From: Actinacidiphila alni
GTDB taxonomy: Bacteria; Actinomycetota; Actinomycetes; Streptomycetales; Streptomycetaceae
Direction: 5' to 3'
NCBI RefSeq assembly: GCF_900112845.1
Contig: NZ_FONG01000001.1
Span: 186,001 to 250,000 of the forward strand
Length of the DNA: 64,000 bases
Position numbers and translations under genes: made by a program. The notes under the pieces were generated by a model that had not been told where the DNA came from, did no database searches, and was given only the letters and a program-made list of their open reading frames with translations. Below are positions 56,871 to 64,000 of the stretch, in pieces. Position 1 is the stretch's first letter. Every line of letters starts with the position of its first letter.

Positions 56871-58337
56871 TCAGCCCCGGTACACCACCAGGCCGCCCGG
56901 CACCTTGTCCAGCAGCAGCTCACCGGGGGCGGGCGCCACCTCGCCGTCGTACGCGAGATGGACGCCCGCGCCGGGCAGCCGCACCCGCAGCCGCCGTACG
57001 GTCGCCTCCGTGTAGACCGGCGACTTCGTCAGCACCCCGGTCAGCGCCGCGCCCATCAGCCGGGTGCGGGCGAAGCGCCCGCCGTCCACGATCCGCACGT
57101 CCAGCACACCGTCGTTGAGGTCGCGGCGCCGCACCGGCGCGAGCCCCACGCTCGAATAGCGGCAGTTCCCCGCGAACAGCAGCCACACCGAGCGCTTGCG
57201 ACCGTTGATCTCGATGTCCACCGGCTCGCACGTCCGCAGCACATGGACGGCGGCCAGCACACTCGCCGGCCAGCTCCCCACCCGCCGTGACCAGCGCTCA
57301 CGCACCCGTACGAGATCCGGGTACGACCCGATGCTGAACGTGTTCAGGAACGGTGCGCTCTCCCGGTCCGGGGTGTCCAGGCTGGTGTGCCGCGCCACGT
57401 CCACGGTCGCCGCGCGCCCGTCCCGTACGGCCGCGGCGGTCTCCTCGACCGTCTCCAGGCCGAGGTCCAGCGCGAAGTGGTTGCGGGTGCCGCCGGGGAA
57501 GACCGCGAGCGGCAGCCGGTGCCGCAGCGCCACGGCCGCGGCCAGCGCCACCGTGCCGTCGCCGCCGCACACGCCGAGCGCGCCGCCCTGCTCCACCGCC
57601 GTACGCGCCGCCTTCTCCAGCATCTCCAGCAGGTCGTCGTCCTCGGTGCACTCGCCGACCGCCGCCTCGGGCAGTGCGGCGATGATCCGATCGGCGGGCG
57701 GTGACAGCAGCGGCGGCGGCCCGGAGGCCGAGTTGACCACCACATGCAGCCCGCGCCCTTCCGGCAGCCCCGCTATCGGCACGTCCGCGCCCGGCTCCGG
57801 GGTGCCCGGCGCGGGCGGCACCAGGCTGCGGACGACGGCAGCCGCGCCCAGGCCGAGCGCCGCGCCCGCCACCACGTCACTGGGATAGTGCACGCCGGTG
57901 TAGATCCGCGAGAAGGCCACGCTCGCCGCGATCGGCGCCACCACCGCGCCCCAGCGCGGCGATTCGATCGCCATGCCCGCGGCGAAGGCGGCGGCCGAGG
58001 CGGCGTGCCCGGAAGGGAAGGACGAGGTCACCGGCTGGCGGTGCAACTGCCGTATCACCGGCACGGTGTCGAGTATCGGCCGCGTCCGCCGCACGGCGCC
58101 CTTGCCCACGGTGTTGACCGTCAGCGACGCCAGCGCCAGCGAACCGAGACCGCGCGCCGCGGCCCGCCGCCCGGTCCTGCCGCCGGTGGCCGCGACCCCC
58201 GCGGCGACCGCGAACCACAGCCGCCCGTGGTTGGCCGCCCGGCTCAGCCTCGGCAGCACCGGCTCAGCGCCCGGCCAGTGCCGTCCCGCCACTTCGGCGA
58301 ACAGCGCCTTGTCCCAGTTCTTCCAGGGATACGTCAT
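56871..58337 (-). CDS. bifunctional PAP2 phosphatase / diacylglycerol-kinase-like protein
   Basis: A 488-residue fusion. Residues ~30-175 are a PAP2 domain with three motifs: KGAVRRTRP (~78), PSGHAAS (~107) and SRIYTGVHYPSD (~142). Residues ~195-488 are a lipid-kinase domain of the DagK/YegS type: VCGGDGTVALAAAVALRH (~258) and VFPGGTRNHFALDLGL (~279). Combination of a lipid phosphatase and kinase in one chain is common in actinobacteria; the substrate may be phosphatidate, undecaprenyl phosphate or a glycolipid. ATG 58337. No signal peptide, but the PAP2 part has several TM helices. Confidence 0.9.
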   Translation of the reverse strand: MTYPWKNWDKALFAEVAGRHWPGAEPVLPRLSRAANHGRLWFAVAAGVAATGGRTGRRAAARGLGSLALASLTVNTVGKGAVRRTRPILDTVPVIRQLHRQPVTSSFPSGHAASAAAFAAGMAIESPRWGAVVAPIAASVAFSRIYTGVHYPSDVVAGAALGLGAAAVVRSLVPPAPGTPEPGADVPIAGLPEGRGLHVVVNSASGPPPLLSPPADRIIAALPEAAVGECTEDDDLLEMLEKAARTAVEQGGALGVCGGDGTVALAAAVALRHRLPLAVFPGGTRNHFALDLGLETVEETAAAVRDGRAATVDVARHTSLDTPDRESAPFLNTFSIGSYPDLVRVRERWSRRVGSWPASVLAAVHVLRTCEPVDIEINGRKRSVWLLFAGNCRYSSVGLAPVRRRDLNDGVLDVRIVDGGRFARTRLMGAALTGVLTKSPVYTEATVRRLRVRLPGAGVHLAYDGEVAPAPGELLLDKVPGGLVVYRG

Positions 58338-58530
58338 GCGAGCCGGTTACCCGGCCGCGGCCCCCGCACACCGCCGTAGTCCCGCATGTCAGCCACCGGG
58401 CCCCGCACGTCAGCCGGCCGGTCCCCCGAGCCGGCCGGTCGGTCGCGCGCGTCGGCCACCGGGCGGCATCCCCGTACCCCGCCCGCCCGAGCATCAGGGG
58501 CCGCGACCACGCCCGTTGTAGTCTCGCCGG

Positions 58531-59202
58531 GTGAACGCAGCGCGACCGCACACCCCGTGGCCGGAGCCGGAACTCGTCATCTTCGACTGCGACGGCGTGC
58601 TCGTCGACAGCGAGAAACTCGCCGTCAAGGTCGACGCCTTCGTGCTCGCCGCCGTCGGCTGGCCGCTGAGCGAGGCCGAGATCGTCGAGCGCTTCGTCGG
58701 CCGTTCCTACCGCGACATGACCACCGCCATCGAGCAGCACCTCGGCCGCGCCCTGCCCGCCGACTGGGACGCCCCGTACCGCCACCTGTACCAGGAGGCG
58801 TTCGACGCCGACCTGACCGAGGTCGACGGCGTCACGCAGGCCCTGGACGCGCTCACCCTGCCCAGCTGCGTCGCCTCCAGCAGCAGCCACGAGGGGCTGC
58901 GCCACACGCTTGGCCTCACCGGGCTCTACGAACGTTTCGAGGGCCGGATCTTCAGCGCGAGCGAGGTCGCGCACGGCAAGCCCGCCCCCGACCTCTTCCT
59001 GCACGCCGCCCGCACCCTCGGCGTCGAACCCGTGCGCTGCGTGGTCGTCGAGGACAGCAGATACGGCGTGGCCGCGGCCCGGGCGGCGGGCATGCGCGCG
59101 TACGGCTACTGCGGCGGCCTCACCCCGGCGCGGTGGCTCGAAGGCCCGGACACCACGGTCTTCGACGACATGCGCGAGCTGCCCGCCCTGCTGGCTCGCT
59201 GA
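58531..59202 (+). CDS. HAD-superfamily hydrolase
   Basis: A 223-residue beta-phosphoglucomutase/YniC-like hydrolase: motif I FDCDGVLVDSE at ~18-28, motif II CVASSSSHEGL at ~112 (Ser), motif III KPAPDLF with Lys at ~150 and motif IV VVVEDSRYGVAAA (~170). Similar to 2-deoxyglucose-6-phosphatase and sugar-phosphate phosphatases. GTG 58531 lies 6 nt after TAGTCT (58519-58524), a leaderless layout. Same strand as the aminotransferase-like gene 116 bp downstream. Confidence 0.88.
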   Translation: MNAARPHTPWPEPELVIFDCDGVLVDSEKLAVKVDAFVLAAVGWPLSEAEIVERFVGRSYRDMTTAIEQHLGRALPADWDAPYRHLYQEAFDADLTEVDGVTQALDALTLPSCVASSSSHEGLRHTLGLTGLYERFEGRIFSASEVAHGKPAPDLFLHAARTLGVEPVRCVVVEDSRYGVAAARAAGMRAYGYCGGLTPARWLEGPDTTVFDDMRELPALLAR

Positions 59203-59318
59203 ACGGGGCGACCGCGCGCCCGCTGTGCGCCGTCCGGCCGCCGGCCGGATGCGGTCCCGGCCGGTCCGGGAGAAGGTGGCCCCGAGGGGGTGTCCACCCA
59301 CGCAGCGGAGGTAACCGG

Positions 59319-60572
59319 ATGCGGCTCGGCCTGCCGTACGACGTGCGACCCGAACCGGGTCTGCCGCTGCCCGCCCACTGGCAGCAGCGGCTGGCCGCCA
59401 CCGGCCCCGGCACCGACGGCATCGGCGGCGGCCCGCGGCTGCTTGAGGCCGCCTGCGGCTACTGGGCGCGGCGCGGTCTGCCCTGCGACGCCGGGCATGT
59501 GCTCGCCGGCCCCGGCGCCGAGGCGCTGCTGCTCGCGCTGCTGGCCGCCGCGGACGGCGACCCCGTCCTGGCCCGGCCCGCGCCCGCCTGGCAGGCCCCG
59601 GTGGCGCGGCTGCTCGGCCGCCGGGTGCACACCGCGCCGACCCCGCCGGAGGGCGGCGGCGTGCCCGACCCCTTCGCGCTGCTGGAGACCGTACGGCGGG
59701 CCCGCGCGGCCGGCTCCGACCCGCGGCTGCTGGTGCTGTCCGCCGCGGACGACCCGACCGGCACCGTCACCGCGCCTGAACTCCTCCACGAGACGTGCGA
59801 GGCCGCGGCCGAGGCGGGACTGCTGATCGTCTCCGACGAGACGTACTCCGACACCCTGCACCACCACGACACGGTGCTGCTGAGCCCGGCCGAGATGCTG
59901 CCCGACCACACCGTCGTGCTCACCGACCTGGCCGCGACCCTCGTACCGGCCTCGGCGCCCGCAGCCCTGGTCCGCTTCCCCGGCACCGCGCACGGCACCG
60001 CCTGGCGCGAGCGCACCATCGGGATACTCACCGTGCTGCGCGCGGTGCTGCCCGCGCCGGTCGCCGCCGCCACCGCGTACGTCCTGACCGAACCGCCCGA
60101 GGTGACCGACCGCACCGCAGCGGCGAACCGGCTGCACGCACGTACCGCCGCTGCCGCCTTCCGCGCCATCACCGGCGCGGGCGCGACCTGCCGTCCGCCG
60201 CGGGCCGGCTTCCAGCTCTATCCGACGCTGCCGGCGGCCGGTCTGAACGCCGCGGAGCTGGAGGAGCGGCTGACCGCCGCGCTGGGCCGGCCGGTGCTCG
60301 GCGGCCACCGCTTCGGCGACGACCCGGCCGAGCCGCGGGTGCGGATCAGCACCGGCGTGCTGCACGGCGCCACCGACGCCGAGCGCGAGGCGGCGCTGAC
60401 CGCGGCCGATCCGCTCACCGTGCCCCATGTCGCCGCCGCGCTCGCGGCGCTCGCCGAGGCCGTCAGCGGCCATGCCGACCCCGGTGCGACCGGGGCGGGA
60501 CCGGCCTCCGGCACGGCCTCGGGCGCGGTCGGTGAATCGGCGGACACCGGTTCGCGGCAGCGCGGGGCCTGA
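59319..60572 (+). CDS. aminotransferase-fold protein without lysine (pseudo-enzyme candidate)
   Basis: A 417-residue fold-type-I aminotransferase-like protein. It keeps the PLP-phosphate Asp-x-x-Tyr region (IVSDETYSD at ~168), an Asp-Pro-Thr-Gly turn (AADDPTGTV, where most have NNPTG) and a substrate Arg in RVRISTGV. The catalytic Schiff-base Lys is missing: the segment expected to be SxSKxx reads TDLAATLVPAS. The translated protein contains no lysine at all, so it cannot form the internal aldimine. ATG 59319 follows CGGAGG. Followed by an MBL-fold gene. Perhaps a non-catalytic sugar- or cofactor-binding protein. Confidence 0.75.
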   Translation: MRLGLPYDVRPEPGLPLPAHWQQRLAATGPGTDGIGGGPRLLEAACGYWARRGLPCDAGHVLAGPGAEALLLALLAAADGDPVLARPAPAWQAPVARLLGRRVHTAPTPPEGGGVPDPFALLETVRRARAAGSDPRLLVLSAADDPTGTVTAPELLHETCEAAAEAGLLIVSDETYSDTLHHHDTVLLSPAEMLPDHTVVLTDLAATLVPASAPAALVRFPGTAHGTAWRERTIGILTVLRAVLPAPVAAATAYVLTEPPEVTDRTAAANRLHARTAAAAFRAITGAGATCRPPRAGFQLYPTLPAAGLNAAELEERLTAALGRPVLGGHRFGDDPAEPRVRISTGVLHGATDAEREAALTAADPLTVPHVAAALAALAEAVSGHADPGATGAGPASGTASGAVGESADTGSRQRGA

Positions 60573-60580
60573 CCTGATTT

Positions 60581-60596
60581 TCTGGGTATCTGGGTA
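60581..60596 (+). repeat. tandem TCTGGGTA duplication
   Basis: TCTGGGTA is repeated twice without a gap, 101 bp upstream of the MBL-fold gene start, in an AT-richer stretch that probably holds its promoter. Confidence 0.5.
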
Positions 60597-60696
60597 GACG
60601 AATGAACGATGATCGGGGATCCGTGAGCCGCGGCGCCCCGGCCTGCCGCGACCTCCGCCGCCGGGGTCGCGGCGACCGAGACGGATGGGAGTCCCG

Positions 60697-61692
60697 ATGA
60701 CCGACCAGAGCGAGCGCACCCTCACCGGACCACGGCCGCTGGGGGAGCGCAGGACCTGGCCCGCGTCGTTCAAGGACCGGCTGACCGACCCGCTGCCGGG
60801 ATTCCGCTCGGTGCTGCGCGCGGTACGCGAACGCAGCATGCGCCCGCCGGCCGCCGCACTCGCCCAGGTGCCCTCGCTGCCCGTCGACCCGGGACCGGTG
60901 CCGGAACCCGCGGCGGGCACGGTGAGCGTGACATGGGCCGGGCACGCGAGCTGGGTGATCGGCATCGGCGGCCTCACCGTGCTCACCGACCCGGTGTGGT
61001 CGCGCCGCATCCCCGGCACCCCGGCGCGGGTCACCCCGGTCGGCGTCGCCTGGGAGGCGCTGCCGCGGGTGGACGCCGTCGTGATCAGCCACAACCACTA
61101 CGACCACCTCGACGCGCCGACCCTCAAACGGCTGCCGCGCGACACCGCGCTGTTCGTGCCCGCGGGCCTGGCCGCCTGGTGCCGCCGCCGCGGCTTCACC
61201 CGGGTCACCGAACTGGACTGGTGGGAGGCGGCCGAACTGGGCGGTGTGCGCTTCGACTTCGTGCCCGCGCACCACTGGAGCAAGCGCACCCTGACCGACA
61301 CCTGCCGCTCGCTGTGGGGCGGGTGGGTGCTCACCGACGGCACGGGCCGGCGGGTGTACTTCGCCGGCGACACCGGTTACGGCCGCTGGTTCGGCGAGAT
61401 CGGCCGCGCCCACCCCGGCATCGACCTCGCGCTCCTGCCCATCGGCGCCTACGCGCCGCGCTGGATGCTCAGCGCCGTGCACACCGACCCGGAAGAGGCC
61501 GTCCAGGCGTGCCTCGACCTCGGCGCCACCGCGATGGCCCCGATGCACTGGGCGACCTTCCTGCTCTCCGCCGAACCGCCGCTGGAACCCCTCACCCGGC
61601 TGCACGCCGCCTGGGCCGCCACCGGCCGCCCGCGCGAGGACCTGTGGGACCTGCCGATCGGCGGCTCCCGGGTGCTGACCCGCACGTCGTAG
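60697..61692 (+). CDS. MBL-fold metallo-hydrolase (NAPE-PLD/UlaG-like)
   Basis: A 331-residue metallo-beta-lactamase fold: SVTWAGHASWVIGIGGLTVLTDP at ~75, metal motif HxHxDH in VVISHNHYDHLD (~133), FVPAHHWSKR (~195), YFAGDTGYG (metal Asp ~225) and a C-terminal PMHWATF (~277). This pattern is that of NAPE-PLD-like and UlaG-like phosphodiesterases/lactonases. ATG 60697 follows GGGAG at 5 nt; ATG 60685 is an earlier in-frame start that overlaps the ribosome site. Confidence 0.88.
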   Translation: MTDQSERTLTGPRPLGERRTWPASFKDRLTDPLPGFRSVLRAVRERSMRPPAAALAQVPSLPVDPGPVPEPAAGTVSVTWAGHASWVIGIGGLTVLTDPVWSRRIPGTPARVTPVGVAWEALPRVDAVVISHNHYDHLDAPTLKRLPRDTALFVPAGLAAWCRRRGFTRVTELDWWEAAELGGVRFDFVPAHHWSKRTLTDTCRSLWGGWVLTDGTGRRVYFAGDTGYGRWFGEIGRAHPGIDLALLPIGAYAPRWMLSAVHTDPEEAVQACLDLGATAMAPMHWATFLLSAEPPLEPLTRLHAAWAATGRPREDLWDLPIGGSRVLTRTS

Positions 61693-61707
61693 CGCGGGAC
61701 CCCGGAG

Positions 61708-61729
61708 CCCGGCCGTGCGTACGGCCGGG
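61708..61729. terminator. hairpin between convergent genes
   Basis: CCCGGCCGT (61708-61716) and ACGGCCGGG (61721-61729) form a perfect 9-bp stem with a GCGT loop between the MBL and DedA genes; the following 60 bp contain TACGGC-type tandem repeats. Confidence 0.6.
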
Positions 61730-61807
61730 GCGGCGACGACGGCTGCGGCAGCGGGCGCGGCTGTGGCGTATGGGCTGCGGAGTACGGGCTACGGCGTACG
61801 GCTACGG

Positions 61808-62437
61808 CTACGCGCGCCGGTCGCGGAAGCGCCGCACCAGCGTCGGACCCGCCCCGATGACGAAGGTCAGGCCGACCGCGAGCGCCACGCCCTGCCACGG
61901 CTCGGGGAACAGCGAACCGCCCAGGATACCGATCAGCTGATACGACGCGGCCCACGCCAGACAGGCCGGGATGTCGCCGCGTACGAAGCGGCGCATCGGC
62001 ATCTCGGCGAGCAGGCACGCCACCATCACCGGGATGCGGCCCGCCGGGATCAGCCGGGACAGCACCAGGACGGCGGCGCCGTGCTGGTCGAGCCGGTTCT
62101 GCGCCTTCTCCAGCGTGGTGTTGTCCACCCGGTCCTGGAGCCGGTGCAGCCAGCGCGAGCCGTTGCGGGACCGCACCCCGCGCAGGCCCAGCCAGTACAG
62201 GGCGACGTCGCCGAGGAAGGCGGCGAAGGACGCCACACCGAACACCACGGCCAGCGCGACCGGTTCCGTCTGGTGGAAGGCCACGACGGCCGCGCCGGAC
62301 ACCAGCGCGCCGGTCGGCACCACCGGCACCAGTGAGCCGAGCGCGACCAGGAAGAACAGCGACGGATAGCCGATCGCCTGCTGCGTGCTCTCGGACGGGG
62401 GCGGATTGGCGGCGGCCGACGCCAGGAACGCGATCAC
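61808..62437 (-). CDS. DedA/SNARE-associated membrane protein
   Basis: A 209-residue DedA-family protein with four to five hydrophobic segments: SLVPVVPTGALVSGAAVVAF, the conserved acidic/amphipathic stretch, and VLSRLIPAGRIPVMVAC, the family's arginine motif (normally F-x-R-x-x-P-x-x-R). DedA proteins affect membrane phospholipid or undecaprenyl-phosphate translocation. GTG 62437 overlaps the upstream MBL gene's stop by 4 nt, so the two are translationally coupled. Confidence 0.87.
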   Translation of the reverse strand: MIAFLASAAANPPPSESTQQAIGYPSLFFLVALGSLVPVVPTGALVSGAAVVAFHQTEPVALAVVFGVASFAAFLGDVALYWLGLRGVRSRNGSRWLHRLQDRVDNTTLEKAQNRLDQHGAAVLVLSRLIPAGRIPVMVACLLAEMPMRRFVRGDIPACLAWAASYQLIGILGGSLFPEPWQGVALAVGLTFVIGAGPTLVRRFRDRRA

Positions 62438-63384
62438 CCGTGACTCTCCCGTCCGGTCCCGCCGATGTCCCCGGACTTCCCGGCCTCGCCGCTGCGACGA
62501 GCGGGGTCCCGCGTACCGTCCCCGTCCCCGACCCCGGACTCGTCCCCGGCCCCGTCCCCGGACTCGGCCCTGTCCCCGATCGCGACCGCCACCGACTCCC
62601 CGTGCTCCAGCCGGTGCACGGTCACCCCGGGCGCCAGGTGCCCCGCGAGCCGGACGAATTCCTCGCCCGGCGTGTGGAATTCGTGCGGCCGGACCGCGTC
62701 CATGCCGATCGGCCAGTACGTCCCGTAGTGCACCGGCACCGCCGCGCTCGGCGCCAGATCGGCCAGCGCCCGCGCCGCCCGCCCGGCGTCCAGATGACCG
62801 TGCCCGAGGAACGGGCCCCAGCCGCCGACCGGCAGCAGTGCCACGTCCACGGGTCCGACCGCGTCGGCCATGCCGTCGAACAGCCCGGTGTCCCCGGCGA
62901 AGTAGGTGCGCGCGGCGCCCTCCACCACATAGCCGAGCGCAGGCGTGCGCTGCGGCCCGTACGGCAGCCGCCGCCCGTCGTGCGCGGCCGGCACCGCGCG
63001 GACCGTCACCTCACCCCCGTGCTCCGCCGGTCCGCCGTGCCCGGCCCCGGCCCGTACCGGCAGCGAGTCACCCGCGCCCACCTCCACCAGGCGCAGCCGC
63101 TCCCGCAGCCGCCGCAGCCCCGGGACGGCCGCGATCGCGCCGCGCGGCACGACCACGGTGGTGCCCGGCGCCAGCCGCCGCAGCGAGGCCGGGTGCAGGT
63201 GGTCGGCGTGCAGATGCGAGACGAGGACGACATCGGCGACGGCGGCGGACGGCGGCGGAACCGCGCCGCGCCGGCGGCGCAGATGGGCCAGCCGCCGGGC
63301 GAACAGCGGGTCGGTCAGCACCCGCACCCCGGAGTCCCGGACGGTCACCGTGGCATGACCCCACCATGTGATCTCCACCGCCAC
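62434..63384 (-). CDS. MBL-fold metallo-hydrolase (UlaG-like) coupled to dedA
   Basis: A 316-residue metallo-beta-lactamase-fold protein: ITWWGHATVTV at the N-terminus, metal motif VVLVSHLHADHLHP (HxHxDH ~60-65), YFAGDTGLFDG (Asp) and a later PVHYGTYWP (His). The last ~45 residues are Asp/Gly/Ser-rich low-complexity, encoded by CCCCGTCC-like repeats. GTG 63384 follows AAGGGA at 7 nt. Its stop overlaps the dedA start; both may act on a lipid phosphate, which is inference. Confidence 0.85.
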   Translation of the reverse strand: MAVEITWWGHATVTVRDSGVRVLTDPLFARRLAHLRRRRGAVPPPSAAVADVVLVSHLHADHLHPASLRRLAPGTTVVVPRGAIAAVPGLRRLRERLRLVEVGAGDSLPVRAGAGHGGPAEHGGEVTVRAVPAAHDGRRLPYGPQRTPALGYVVEGAARTYFAGDTGLFDGMADAVGPVDVALLPVGGWGPFLGHGHLDAGRAARALADLAPSAAVPVHYGTYWPIGMDAVRPHEFHTPGEEFVRLAGHLAPGVTVHRLEHGESVAVAIGDRAESGDGAGDESGVGDGDGTRDPARRSGEAGKSGDIGGTGRESHG

Positions 63385-63582
63385 CGCGTCGTCCCTTCCC
63401 GGCCCTGGTACCTGCTGCCCGCATCTGCCACCCGTACGCGATCCGGCGCCGTACGCACTCGGCCGTACGGCGCATCCTCGCAGGCCGAGCGTATGCCCTG
63501 CGGACCGCGCCGCTCCGGGCGCGCCCCCGTACGCGCCCGGGTGGATGACAGGAGCACAGCGGACCGTATGGCACTGTGGAGG

Positions 63583-64000
63583 TGTGCCGCAGCCTGAAGA
63601 GAGACGGGAACGGGCCGCCGGCCGCAGCGTGGTGAGGGCCGTCGGCCGGGTGCTCGCCGTGTGGATGGTGGCCAGCGCGACGCTGGCCCTGCTGGCCTGG
63701 CTGCTGCCCGACTTCCGGCTCAAGGCGCCCGACGGCGACAGCCCCACCCAGATCGCGGTGACCGCGGCGATCGGCGCCGGCGCCTTCGGTGTGCTGAGCG
63801 CGCTGGTGTGGCCGCTGCTGGTCCGCGCGCTGCTGCTGGTGCCGGCGCTCGTGCTCGGCGCGCTGGTGTTCTTCCTCAACGGCTCGCTGCTGCTCATCGC
63901 GCTGCGCTTCACCCCGGACGGCCGCGGCCAGGTCACCCCGGTCACCGCCGTGGTGATCGCCGCCGTGATGTCGGCCGCCTCCTCCGCCACCAGTACGGCG
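63583..64000 (+). CDS. membrane protein, phage-holin-family-like, 3' part outside window
   Basis: The visible 139 codons encode a basic N-terminus (PQPEERRERAAGRSVVRAV) and three to four TM helices: VWMVASATLALLAWLL, a second near ~63, VRALLLVPALVLGALVFFLNGSLLLIAL and VTAVVIAAVMSAAS. The pattern matches actinobacterial phage-holin-family or related proteins that continue into a soluble domain, but the rest is beyond base 64000. GTG 63583 is preceded by GGAGGT at short spacing; a leaderless start is also possible (CACTGT 6 nt upstream). Confidence 0.65.

Noticed and set aside
1..64000. tRNA, rRNA, prophage, insertion sequences or antibiotic clusters
   Set aside because: I looked for transposase, integrase, tRNA-like cloverleaf and PKS/NRPS signatures and saw none; the few methyltransferases and glycosyltransferases do not form a recognisable biosynthetic cluster.

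Overview
The window looks like a chromosomal segment of a streptomycete (Streptomyces or a close relative in the Streptomycetaceae). The DNA is extremely GC-rich and nearly every third codon position is G or C. GTG starts are frequent, and many genes have an actinobacterial leaderless-promoter arrangement (a TANNNT hexamer 6-7 nt before the start codon). Two genes carry the rare leucine codon TTA, which is read only by the bldA tRNA in Streptomyces. Families typical of the group are present: a PAS-GAF-SpoIIE phosphatase, a mycothiol-dependent DinB-fold enzyme, an F420-type luciferase-like oxidoreductase, DUF6153, and a DasR-like operator. I see no rRNA, tRNA, CRISPR array, transposase, phage module or antibiotic gene cluster.

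Layout. 1-4.7 kb: a partial 3-hydroxyacyl-CoA dehydrogenase, an APH-fold kinase, a HEAT-repeat protein behind a tiny leaderless ORF, a deletion-scarred acetyltransferase, an Rv2578c-type radical SAM protein with a near-consensus LexA box, and a SRPBCC protein. 4.8-12.7 kb: a 14-TM drug-exporter-like MFS protein with three C-terminal beta-sandwich repeats, a large membrane protein, a TTA-containing PP2C phosphatase and a methyltransferase. 12.7-18.1 kb: four translationally coupled peptidase genes (M55 D-aminopeptidase, M20, S9, S66 LD-carboxypeptidase) behind a DasR/HutC-like palindrome, which I read as a cell-wall-peptide degradation operon. 18.2-25.3 kb: an envelope-sugar locus with an epimerase, a two-component system, and a coupled operon of a GT2, a DUF2064 transferase, a methyltransferase and a polytopic mannosyltransferase-like protein.

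25.3-33.8 kb: M14 carboxypeptidase (TTA codon), two GNATs, a LapA-domain protein, exonuclease III, a head-to-head pair of 5'-truncated genes (hypothetical / Mut7-C RNase), an interspersed repeat, an ArsR-SRPBCC pair, a thaumatin-like secreted protein and an alpha/beta hydrolase. 33.8-40.7 kb: DUF1304 and TetR, an L,D-transpeptidase, a divergent NmrA/TetR pair with a clear operator, a DUF4291 remnant, an NTF2/LLM pair and a secreted PI-PLC-like protein. 41-50.7 kb: azlCD with a divergent XRE-cupin regulator, a copper-type lipoprotein/DUF6153 pair behind a CsoR-like palindrome, an enoyl-CoA hydratase, DUF1772 opposite AraC, LysR, allantoicase, an ankyrin protein and a lipoprotein. 50.7-64 kb: a mycothiol-dependent isomerase-family enzyme, a DUF5107-TPR protein, a ketopantoate-reductase-like enzyme opposite an Rnl5-type RNA ligase, SseB-like, PAP2-DAG-kinase, HAD, a lysine-free aminotransferase-fold protein, two metallo-beta-lactamase-fold proteins, DedA and a partial membrane protein.

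A recurring theme is small deletion scars: at least three loci (2.7-3.0, 29.5 and 37.7-37.9 kb) keep recognisable gene ends whose middles or 5' ends are gone. The most promising regulatory observations are the LexA box, the dre-like operator, the CsoR-like palindrome, the TetR operator and a ribosome-site-occluding stem in front of the MFS gene.
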